Source: Gigaspora margarita (taxonomy: Eukaryota > Glomeromycota > Glomeromycetes > Diversisporales > Gigasporaceae). Taken from it: a stretch of 64,000 bases of DNA. The notes under the pieces are model-generated. The model was not told where the DNA came from. It did not search any database and saw only the letters and a program-made list of their open reading frames with translations. The stretch is from positions 132,726 through 196,725 of the forward strand of contig WTPW01001074.1 in the NCBI GenBank assembly GCA_009809945.1, written 5' to 3'. The position numbers were made by a program, and so were the translations under genes. Below, one piece after another: positions 33,597 through 43,773 of this stretch (positions are counted from its first letter, which is position 1; each line of letters starts with the position of its first letter).

Positions 33597-35126
33597 CGTG
33601 TATTCAAATAAGCCATTAAGAATGAGTAAAACTTACATAAATATTATTTTATAATTTATTTATAAAATTATTGTTTTCTTGACTATCCATTGCATCATAT
33701 TTTCTATTTCGTTTTTTCAGCACAATACTTGTCATATGTACTATATAACTGAGAAATATCATGTTTGTAATTAAGTTAAATTGGCTATGAGATTTAGAGA
33801 CTTTACAGCCAGAACAATAAGAAAAGGTTAAAGATAATTTTATAGTAACAAGCAACAAATTTCATTAATTTGTCAATGGCTTCATCAGTAAATGAATACA
33901 GTCTGCGGAAATTAATTTTACTTAATCTAATCGATGATTTATCGTGCTCCTATATTTATTGTGATGAAACCGATTAATAAATAGAATTTGAGTAATCCTT
34001 TATAATTACATGGTTTGTAAACTAATATACACGTTACAAATGGTGAAATAAGTTTTTGATCTGTTTTTTTTTTTTTTTGGACATTCATGTGTGCATCTAT
34101 GTCTATTTTCTGGCATATTCAAACTTTGAATGTTTAAAAATTAAAATAAAAATATGGCAATGTTTACTGAATTTCTTGTATTTTTTTCCTTAGAAAATTA
34201 GTCTGTTTCCATAATAAAATTATAGCGTTAGGATGACCATTTCGAAAATAAACATGCTTTTTTTTAAATAGCGTTTTTATTTCCGTAGATTACTGTATAC
34301 AAGACTCCAGATATCAGATCCCCCATGTGCTAGGACTCGGACATGAAATTCAAATTCTACAATAACCGAATGCAGTTTTTTTTCAGATATCTAGGCTGCG
34401 CATTATAAATGAAAAATACGCACCTTTTAATTTTTGTTTCTAGTGGTACGAATTTTCAACAACATACTAGACTCGAGGTTTATTATAAGTTTTAATGTGA
34501 TGAATTAAGAGACTTGAGTATTTTATACAGGATTATGCGATTTATGAATTATAAACGGAAAAATAAAATAAGAATCTCTGATTTTATTTCGAAACCTCAT
34601 TAATTGTTTTTAAAAAATATACAAATGTTGTTCAAAACACGTATTGTATGTCTTTTATAAAATATCAATTTCAAATTTTAAATTGTTTGTTCATTTTTAT
34701 CCATACAGTACATTTATTAGCACGATCTGACGTAAATTTTTGTAAACAAATGTAAATAACTAATTTCATATATAATATGCTCTGAAGTAATGTATTAAGT
34801 AAGATCCAAAATGAAACGATCCATCTATATAATTGAATCAAATAGAATAGATAGGAAATAAAAAAATTAAAAATGATTTCTATTCAACAAAAACTAAGTC
34901 ACGATTATTGTGAAGCTCTGAAATTCCTTACTGGATTTTTTTGGAAAATTATGAGATGAATATGATGAAATATAGTAAAAAGATTTTTTTTTTTTATAAA
35001 ACCATTAAAATTAAATTAAAGGATCATCTAAAATTCAAGTTGCTGTTTACAAAGTTTTCTTTTTTTGCTTTGTATTTAAATTTTTAAATGTTATTTCTAA
35101 TGCCGTTTTATTTTAATAAATCTTAT

Positions 35127-35268
35127 TAAGAAATTTTCTCAACAATAATCCTCGAATTTTAATCAAATTGATCTTGTTGTGTGAAAATAATATTAATTAA
35201 GAAATTTTCTCAACAATAATCCTCAAATTTTAATCAAATTGATCTTGTTGTGTGAAAATAATATTAAT
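35127..35268. repeat. 71-bp tandem duplication
   Basis: Two nearly identical copies of a segment containing AAATTTTCTCAACAATAATC lie at a 71-bp period, just downstream of the BTB-TLDc pseudogene stop. One substitution (CTCGAA against CTCAAA) was seen, so it is recent. 34560-35120 shows nothing recognisable. Confidence 0.85.
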
Positions 35269-36490
35269 TAAATAAATACTATTCAACATGTTTTTTATTA
35301 ATTTGGACTATTTCATAGTCCTCTAATGAAAAATAAGATACATTAACTTATCTACAGGCACATTTCTAATTGGCTTTTCAAATGATTCATGTTTACACCC
35401 GCTTTTATTTTCATGATCAAAACTAACAAGGTCATGATTAAACGCTGGTCCAGCATATATATGATTCCTAATTGTTTCATACTGTGGTTTTGCACGACTT
35501 AGAATAGAATTTTGAATAGTACCATTTCTTAATGAAAAAATAAAACTTTTATCGCAAATTATACGTTTATATGAATTAGGTTTCTCCCATCCAATAGGAT
35601 TATATCCGCCAAGAATTTCATCAGTGTCTTTAACTTTTATAATTAAAACGACATTCTCTTTCTTATCACATAAATTCCAAAATGTTTCAGCAGTAAAGCC
35701 ATCTCTACTTCCACGAAGGAGTAATTTAAATTCATATGGATTGTTTCTCGTAGAATATGTGGTAGTTTTTTCATCAATCCACGAAGAAATTTCAGCTGCA
35801 TGTTCATCGTTTATAATTGTTGAAAATGGTTCTGTCGATCTCATTGGTAATTTTGGTGTTAAAATGATACGAGACGGAAGGATTATTGACGATATTGGTC
35901 GGTTTGGATCCACAATCCTTTTCATTATATCTTTCCAAAGATTCTTTTCTAAGATTGATTGGTATGATTGTACATTATCAACGATATCATTACCAGATAT
36001 TTGAAAGTAACGAATAAGTGGTAAACAGTTTTGTAATGTAGTTTTTAAAGTATGAAAATTTTCAAGAGTCAATCTTCAGGGTCTGATGGTAAGCCTTGAT
36101 TTTGGGAAATTCCCCATTTAATAACGTAATTCCAAAATTTTCCTTCTTCCATTTGTAAATCATCTCGTTTAAGAAAAGATATTAATGCATTTTCTTGAAG
36201 AGAAGTAAAGTCTTCAGAGTCAAAGATCTTATTTGGATATTTTGTCACAATATCATTACACCATTTTTGTAATTCTTGAAGTGGATTATTCTGAAAGCCA
36301 ATGAGACTGTTCTTTAATTAAGTAAGATTCAAGATGGTTTGCCAACTCATTAAGGAAGAACTCATGAGCGAAAAACATTAACTTGAAAATAAATTATGTG
36401 TCATAGTCTTTTAGCAAAATCACCCCTCCGTAGATATATCTTAATTAATTAATAATAATACCAATAGTTTTTTTAACTAATATAAACAAA

Positions 36491-37077
36491 GAAAAAATGT
36501 GCTTGTCACCGGCGGTGACAGTAACCAGATTAGGGTTAGGGTTAGATTTAGAGTTAGAAAAAGGTTTATTATATAATATAGTGATTTGAACCGGTTGGGC
36601 TATAATCGGTTAACCGACCCGAGCCGAATAAGTTTCGGTTAACCTGTTTAGTAAATGCTTAATCGGTTGACCCGTACTGAGAATCGGTTGAGAAATGTAA
36701 ATGATATCATAAAAGAGCAAAGTCCCGAAAATTTCCGAAAAGAAAATGAATAAACTTAGTAGACGAGCAAAGGTCGAGACAAAAATTTGAGTAAAATCCG
36801 AGAATTCCCGAAAGTAAACGTGAAGTAATCTTAATCGGTTGAATCGGTTGACACCAAATGTTTCGGTTCGGTTAACCGATTAAGGAAAATTTTCTCGGAT
36901 AAAATCACTAATATAATAAAACACCTCAAAAAGCATTTTTAGCTAGAAAAAAATATTGTTTTCATAGGCACAATTTGAAGTTATTGCGATTTGTAATTTT
37001 TTGAATTTTTTTGTCATACCTAATCTAGCAATTTGATTGGCTCGGAACTGTAACCACGGTTACAAATAGATTCGCCC
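36491..37077. mobile_element. MULE-like MITE in the pseudogene intron, copy 1
   Basis: It is flanked by a perfect 9-bp duplication ATAAACAAA (36482-36490 and 37078-37086). The ends are imperfect TIRs, and next to each sits a small palindrome: GTCACCGGCGGTGAC (36505-36519) and GTAACCACGGTTAC (37050-37063). The core holds TTAGGGTTAGGGTTAG. Copy 2 at 51036-51276 has the same termini with a different 9-bp TSD, confirming the boundaries. Copy 1 is interrupted by a hAT MITE (36579-36910). Confidence 0.88.
36579..36910. mobile_element. 332-bp hAT-type MITE nested in the MULE-like MITE
   Basis: The ends TAGTGATTT and AAATCACTA are perfect inverses. The 8-bp duplication ATATAATA lies at 36571-36578 and 36911-36918. 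The corresponding place in MITE copy 2 (about 51115-51125) reads straight through with one ATATAATA, a direct empty site. The interior is rich in CGGTTAACCGA and AACCGGTTG palindromic words. Confidence 0.9.
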
Positions 37078-37437
37078 ATAAACAAAAATCAAATTTATTA
37101 AATAACTTACTTGATAATAACTTCAAATTGTTGAACAGAAATATGTTTTTTTAGTAACTTTTTTAAGACTATTTTCATCTTTGTTAACGGTTGCCAACTT
37201 GTTACGAAAATAAAGAGATCTAACTTATATCTCAAAATAGCTGAATGTGCTTGGAATATTTTAGTATCTGAAGATTCACCAACTTTAATAATTACATTGA
37301 AGTCTTCTTTATCGTCAAGTAATTCAAGGTAATCATTTGAAAGTTTATCAAGAAGTTTTATTGCCATTTTTATCTAATAAGAGTACGAATTCCAGATTTT
37401 GTGGTCGGCTCTCCTTGATATTTTTAATGTTGATCAA

Positions 37438-39530
37438 TACTGAAAGTTTAATGCCTGTGATCACACAAAATTACCCAATGTAACGTTAGAATTTTGAGAT
37501 TCGATTGGCCAAGTAATCATTAAAAATCACTGTAATTGGAAGTGAAATTGGTTCTTTTTTATTATTAATGTTAATGTTTAGAAATAATATATTTTATTTA
37601 TTTCTCTTAATTATCGTCAAATTTCCCCTTACATGTATTATGAATACAGTATTAAAGTCTCATTTAACATTTATTAGATGTCTTTTAAGCTTAAAAAGAG
37701 AGTCAAAAATTCGGCATGAAAACGGTAGCTAGACGCACAATACATATTGATCCAATCAACTTTTATTTTTGTTGCTTTTAAAGTGCGCATCCCGTCCATA
37801 ATTTTAAAATCCATATGCACAAAGCGCGTTGATTTTATACGCTGCTTGAACCTCATGATTTGTACTTGTAGCAGCAAATCCGGAACAAGATCCAATGTAG
37901 ACGATAATTATCATTATCCTAAGATCATTTATCAACCGAATGTCTAATCGCCTTTCCTTAGTTAATTTTATTGTAGTTACCTGGCATTAAAATAAATTGA
38001 GGAGATTATATAGAATATGAAAAAATAATGTGTCTAAATAATCAAATATTCACTAATGATATCATCTGGACACGCCAAAAAAGCAAATAATTATTGCATA
38101 ATAACATTTTGTTTAATTCTCAATGTCGATGCCAATTAATTCTACAATAATAAGAATTTGTTAAACAATAAATTGTGATTCGAATATAAGGATATTTCCA
38201 TACTTATACTTAGATTAGAATTGAATGTTTGTGTATAGAGTTTAGATTTAATGTTGAAAAGAAAACTCACGGAAAGAGCAAAAAAATTTGATACGTATTA
38301 ACTATTAGATTTCCATTTGTTACTTCAAAAAGCCCATTCCAGTTTAATACGAACCATTTTATGGATGTCTCGAAAGATTTAAATGTTCTAGATAGGGATG
38401 TATCTGAAATAAGAATCACTGCCATTTTTAGTGGATAGAATGTTGATTTGATGTTGAATAAATGAAAATATATATTATTCATAGGCTCGATTACACTTCT
38501 AAATTGCTTTTTCTCAAAACACGTTATTTTACTAATAGTCATAACTACTTCACTGTCGCCAGGGCAAATTATGGGCCATGATTATAATAAGTTATACTAT
38601 ATATTATAGGATAACGATACAATACTGTGTAATTATAACATTATACATTTAATATATATTATATTAAACTAACTATGTTATTTATTCCACAAAGTTATTA
38701 TTGAACTAAAATTAGTTACTGTTTTTACGTGTTCATAGACGAAAATTAAAACTTCTTGGTTCATATTCATGGCAACAATTTAATGACAATTTTGTTTATT
38801 AGCCATTATTCGAGATGTTCTCTTTGACGAACTGTCATATGCACATTCAAGTAAACCATTAATAATGAGTAAAGTTTCCATAATTATTATTTTAAATTTT
38901 AGTTTATTTATAAATTTTTATTTCTTAATTTTCAGTACATTTTTCAACGCTTGTCATAAGTAAGATATATCTTAGAAATAACACTCGCAATAATTAAATT
39001 GAGTTATGCAATTTAGAGGATTTACAACCACAGCAATAAGAATTATTAAAAGATAATTTTATTGTGATAGGAATCACCAATTTGTTAATAATGAAATCAT
39101 CCAATTCGCAGGTTTTGTCAGGATTATTCTGTTTCGCCAGGCACAAATTATATTGCAACTGAATACAGGCATACAAAGAATTACTTTATTAATTTAATTT
39201 AATATAATGATAATATTATTGCGTAATATTCATTCACTTAGGAAATTAAATGGTTTCATAATAAAATTATAGCAATGGAGTTCAAAATTATCATTTCGCA
39301 ATTTTTTAAATAACACTATTACTGCAGTAAACTGCCGTATACATGACCCCAGCCATCAGACCCATGTAATAGACCCAGGCGTGAATCTGAAATTCTAAAT
39401 AAAGATTGTATAAATGAAAATACACATGCTTTTTAAATTTTTCTTTCTAGGGGTATAATCTCTCCAAAACGTACTAGATTCGGGCATAAAATAGGTTTAA
39501 TCTTGATGAATTTAAGAGATTCGAGTCTTT
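37438..39530. repeat. Segmental duplication, copy B
   Basis: Partner of 30955-34560 in the same orientation, diverged by substitutions and small indels. It lacks the two insertions found in copy A, so it marks their empty sites. Its right end is interrupted by the palindrome relic starting at about 39536. Open frames in it (for example 37674-37895 and 38267-38542) are not conserved as open in copy A, so I do not call genes. Confidence 0.75.
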
Positions 39531-39535
39531 CATAC

Positions 39536-40108
39536 GAAGAAGAGAACATAAGGATCAGCAAATTCACTATTACACAAAGTAATTGAAAAATGCCGTCATG
39601 TGACAAATCGTGATTTACGCAGAATTTTATTATTATAATTGACTTTGGTCTCTTAAGTAAAGTTGTTGCTTGGCTCAAAAAATGTTAGTTTATTAAGACG
39701 TGTTTTATTATTTTCTTAGTAAAATTTTTCGCTACGATAAACTTTTCAAACCTATGTAAAAAAACAAATATAAATTTAGAAAAAAGCTGTCAGACGAAAA
39801 TCGTGATTTGTGCAGAATTTTATTATCACAATTGACTTTGGTTCTGTAGTAAACTTGTTCTTTGGCCCAAAAAAAATGCTAGTTTCTTAAGATGAGATTT
39901 ATTATTTTCTTAGTAAAATTTTTCACTAGGCTAAAAAAATCTTTTCAAATATGTAAAGAAAAATGAATAGTTTGTATAACAGTGAATTTGCCGATCCTTA
40001 TGTTCTCTTCTTTGATCCCAAGTAAATTGGGATCCACCAGACCGATTTTGATGATTAACTACTATTAGAATCAGAAAAATGAGCTCTACAACTTTTAATT
40101 AGGAGCCA
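39536..40108. mobile_element. Relic of the 60-kb-type palindromic element
   Basis: The left arm AAGAAGAGAACATAAGGATC (39536) pairs with its inverse at 39980-40015. The right arm continues into the core shared with the palindromes at 15.7 and 60.7 kb (TGATGATTAACTACTATTAG, then ACTTTTAATTAGGAG). Between the arms lies a diverged direct duplication of about 200 bp (about 39606 and 39797), each copy with CAGAATTTTATTAT and TTTCTTAGTAAAATTTTTC. Non-coding. Confidence 0.7.
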
Positions 40109-40109
40109 A

Positions 40110-41690
40110 AGAAGGTTTACTTATTAGTTTTAGGGTTAGAGTTATATATAGTATTATAGTATTATATTAAATACTAAAATAGCAGATCTTCTTGTAACCA
40201 TGGTAGAAATAGCAAATTACCATGGTGGAAATAGGCATTCCCTATTTATATTTATATTATTTTTTTAAAAAAAAATATTTACAACTTTATTAGAAAAATA
40301 TTTATTTTTATTTTCAAATATTTAAAGATTTTTATAGTAGCTTGTTGAAGATTTTCAAGTTGTAATTTTTATTGTAAAGTTTTATTTGGGCAATTTTCTT
40401 TTTCTTCATACTATATTTACTTATATTTAAAAATTTACTTTTATTTTTGGTTTGGCTTATCAAATTATTTTTTATTTAATAAATAGTCTTTTAATAAAAT
40501 TTTATAAATTTTAACTTAGAGAAAAACTCAAAGCATAGCATTTTTTTATTTTTTATTAACTAAAATAAAAAACTTAATAAATATTAAATGCAATTATCAT
40601 CTTATAATACATTTATGAAATTTAATCTTCCAAACATTAAATAAAATAATCCAGAATTAGATTATAAATTAGCTTTTAAATTAGTAGCATCAATATGAAA
40701 AGATTCAATTAATTATCCTAAAAACAATTATTTTAAAAATTTGTAAATTTTTTATTTTTTATTAAAATTTTAAATCCATTTCGACTTTATGAATAAATAT
40801 TTAACTTTTAAATGACTCACAAGTTTGTGAGATATACTTTAAAATAAGATAAGTATTAATTTGTTATGACTTTGTCATAACAAAATTCATACCATTGAGC
40901 CGTCAGAGCATATCATAGCTAAGTTGCTTCCAAAAAACATTTGACACTTTCTGAAAGTGTGCCTGTAACAAGCAACTATACAATCAGAATAGTTAGGAAT
41001 TAGCCATAGTAGACATTTTTATGATCATGTAGAATGAAAGCCTAAACATAATCAAATACTTCTTTCTAAATATTATAAAAGTTTTTAGAAATTTCTTTGC
41101 TAGTTACTAGAATTTGCTGCATTTTTTAGTTAAGAGAATATTATATTATTGATATCAAATAAAACAAATATTTTATATATGGTTTTATCATAATAATTAA
41201 TGGCATGCAGTTTATACAAAAAAAACATCAAGGTGCAGCTGTGATACCTTTTTTTTTAAATATTGCCACATGGCAATAAATTACTAACAAAATTAATAGT
41301 CAGAACTAAAAAAAAGTAGTAGTTTTTACTAGAATTAGCTTAGTTAATTTAAATTTGTATTAAAGCACTGACAAGACTATTAAAGAAATAAAAAAAATTG
41401 AACAGTCAAATTGTTACTCCAGAGAATTTGGATTTTTCTCAGAAAACTTTATAATATATACAAGTATATTTTTTAAAATAATATATATTTTAAAATTGAA
41501 GAGACCTAGAATATCTTTGAACAGACTTGATAGATGGTTTCTCAAGCTGTATTTTAGCACTATTGAGCAAAAAAGTAGTGGGCTTAGACCCTAGAGCTTA
41601 GTTTTGAGATATAATATTATATATAGTATAACTTCTACTAACTTTTTTCTGTTTGGTACTTCTTCTGGTTTTTTCTCTTGTTTTTTTGGA
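40110..41690. other. AT-rich gene-free stretch
   Basis: A TTTTAGGGTTAGAG word sits at about 40126, and a small inverted pair around ACCATGGTAGAAATA/ACCATGGTGGAAATA at 40197-40230. Otherwise I see only homopolymer-rich AT sequence and no gene. Confidence 0.4.
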
Positions 41691-41785
41691 TTTTTTCAAA
41701 ATTTTTACCAAAAAGTGGGAATCCTAGCTTATCATTTCCAAAAGATTAGCAGTATTTACTCCTTTTAATTGGAAATATGTTTCTA
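41690..41785. repeat. Dispersed repeat, also at 49520-49610
   Basis: The words TTTTACCAAAAAGT, AGCTTATCATTTCCAAAA and ATTAGCAGTATTTACT are shared in order with 49520-49600. They are probably two fragments of one decayed element; no termini could be defined. Confidence 0.55.
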
Positions 41786-41898
41786 GGCTGGAACTAGTAT
41801 TGTTACAAGTGAGTTTAGTAATCATATACAATAAAAAATAAATAAAATTTTTTATTTATTTTGATGTAGTTTTTTTTTATAATGAAAGGTTGTCTTCA

Positions 41899-42222
41899 TA
41901 CAGTATTACAGGAATAGCAAATGACAATGTCATTTAAAATTTTCATGACAAATGACAAATTAGTGACAAATGACATAGGTCATTTGTTATTTTTGTCATT
42001 TAAAATAACATATTAAAACTTCAGATGTTTTAGGATTTAACTAATCCTAAACTGCCCGAAGTGACACAAAACCTTAATTATTACAAGATGTTTGCATTTT
42101 TAAATATAACCTATTTTTGTTATTTGTCATTTATCTTTTAAATGACAAAGTGACAAATGACAATATCACAATGTCATTTATGTCATTTAAAAGTCATTTG
42201 CCAACTCTGCAGTATTATATAA
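41899..42222. mobile_element. MITE built of repeated AAATGACA words
   Basis: The left end, ACAGTATTAC then AGCAAATGACA, and the inverse of the right end, ATACTGCAGAGT then GGCAAATGAC, are roughly inverted. Words AAATGACA/TGTCATTT occur more than ten times on both strands in the subterminal regions, typical of transposase-binding repeats. No TSD could be fixed. Non-coding. Confidence 0.6.
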
Positions 42223-42224
42223 TT

Positions 42225-43555
42225 TTTATTGTCTAATGTTTTAGACATAAAACACTTTCTTATTCTATTTTTTATTTGTTTTTCTTTGGTTTTTCTTTTT
42301 GTTTGTTTTTTTACTTTCTTTTTGGATACATTTTGTTTTGTTTATTGGATTTTATTTAGTAGTTTTTGACTCTTTTAATCTTTTTTTCTTTTTTTATTTA
42401 TCTTTATAAGAAGCTCAGAGATGAAGTTTTTTGAAGAAATAAATTATAAAGAGAAAGCTAAGTACCTGGATCATTCTCAAAGAAATATATTAGTGATATC
42501 ATATCAGTGCAATAATTATATCTGGGCACTAGAAGAGTGACCAGATAATAGTCTATATTATAGTTAGAACATGTTTTTGTATTTAGTCTGCTTTATGTAT
42601 AAAACTTTTAATAAATTAGTACATGATTATAAAGTAAAATATATATATATATATTTTAAAATTGAAAAATTCTAAACATCTCTAGCTAAAGATATATTGC
42701 TTATATATCTCTAGCATGTGAACCAATCAAATAACACAAATATCATATAATCTACATTGCCTTATTTTCAACCTAAAGTGCTAAGTTGCCTATGAATCTA
42801 TGAATCACTTCTAAATAATATGAAAATATATATGTACTACCAAATAAAAAATATTTACTATTGTATTATTGCCCAAACAATAAAATTCAAAAAAAAACTC
42901 TTGCTTGTTGGTATGTACATTTTTAAGTATGTAAAAACAATTTTTAAATCAAACCTAGATATATCAATATTTAATAAACTAAGCTTCAAAGTTAACCAAT
43001 TAATACTTCAAATATATAGAAGCAAAAAATTAATATAAAAAAGAACAGACCTTTTGAACCACAATGTCTTATATTGCAACAAATCAAGAACAGTTGCATC
43101 TTTCTTATTACAAGATTCAAAAGGTTAGAACATTAAATTGTTATAACATATGGTAAGAAAAAATTAATTTTTGAACCTAACTACTTCATAAATTTAGCAG
43201 AGTGTAGCATATAAAAAATTCTAAACTAGTACAATTGGCAATTGAAACAAATAAAAAAGCCAAATCTTTCAAATCATAATAGCATAATAAATATCAAACC
43301 AAGGTTTGTTAATATAGCTAGTATGCAACAAAAAGTAATATTACAAGAGTGGTTTATTTATAGTAAGGTTTTAAATAACAATATCTTGATCTATATATAA
43401 ATAAGCGAAAACTTTATTTTTGCTTATTCATATTTGAATTAGGATATTATTATTAATTACTTGTAATCTTATTGAAGAGATTATTTGTGCAATGTTTTGT
43501 ACAAAACATTAATAGCTATCTTTATTTTAAGAAACTAATCCTAATTAATCTACTA
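42225..43555. other. AT-rich gene-free stretch
   Basis: Low-complexity T-rich (42240-42420) and A-rich sequence. The frame 42820-43038 is Lys/Ile/Tyr-rich, as chance frames in AT-rich DNA are, and is not called. Nothing else recognised. Confidence 0.4.
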
Positions 43556-43574
43556 GCTGTGATAAATCTATGAA

Positions 43575-43765
43575 TCTGAAACCCTGCTAAAACCTGAAAA
43601 TAGATAGGAATCTGAAATTTCATTCAAATACAAAACCTTATCATAACACAAAATTTCATTAAAACCAGAAATCTTATTGGAACCCAAAAACTCATTGGGA
43701 CCCAAAACTATATTGGAACTCAAAACTCAATTAGAATCTGAAACCCTATTAAAATCTGAAGATTT
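43575..43765. repeat. 21-bp repeat run
   Basis: Irregular 21-24 bp units of the type TTGGAACCCAAAACTCA. In one plus-strand frame they read as heptads (KTQLESE, TLLKSED), a coiled-coil-like pattern, but a stop separates them from the MULE frame that follows. This may be the remains of the N-terminal linker of that protein. Confidence 0.5.
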
Positions 43766-43773
43766 GTGACCAA

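Larger units (their letters stand above)
30955..34560. repeat. Segmental duplication, copy A
   Basis: It is co-linear with 37438-39530 in direct orientation. Shared landmarks include GCCTGTGATCACAC at the start, AGATGTCTTTTAAGCTT, CCAATGTAGACGATAATTAT, GATACGTATTAACTATTAG and, after the minisatellite insertion, TGAGTAAA and GTACGAATTTTC-like blocks up to about 34540. Copy A contains insertions absent from copy B: a hAT-MITE-like block (31612-31868) and the minisatellite segment (32489-33596). I recognise no gene in either copy. The strand-conserved tail at 33720-33860 could encode a short peptide with SYCSGCKVSKSH, matched in B by SYCCGCKSSKLH. Confidence 0.75.
35279..37367 (-). pseudogene. 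BTB-BACK-TLDc protein, intron-containing pseudogene
   Basis: Exon 1 (37367-37111) starts MAIKLLDKLSNDYLELL and encodes a BTB domain (FNVIIKVGESSDTKIFQAH), with a local frame slip after AILRY restored before KKHISVQQFEVIIK. The donor GTAAGT lies at 37110 and the acceptor AG at 36440-36441, giving a 671-bp intron; joining rebuilds IKYIYGG in phase. Exon 2 then has YIYGGVILLKDYDT, a stop (TAA, 36394-36396), a further frame break near 36297, a BACK-like region (KWCNDIVTKYPNKIF), a one-base loss near 36073 and the TLDc domain (LLLRGSRDGFTAETFW, SFIFSLRNG). A last slip near 35340 precedes the usual ending YFSLEDYEIVQIN. BTB-TLDc proteins are a large, poorly understood family in Rhizophagus. Five lesions make this a pseudogene. 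Most of the intron is a nested MITE (36491-37077). Confidence 0.85.

Noticed and set aside
32768..33616. 282-residue repeat protein
   Set aside because: The frame is open only because the minisatellite unit is 54 bp; it crosses the N gap and starts in a poly-T/poly-A tract.
35624..36004. 126-residue plus-strand frame
   Set aside because: Antisense shadow of the TLDc domain of the pseudogene on the other strand.
38267..38542. 91-residue minus-strand frame in duplication copy B
   Set aside because: The equivalent stretch in copy A is interrupted by stops and frame changes, so there is no sign of coding constraint.
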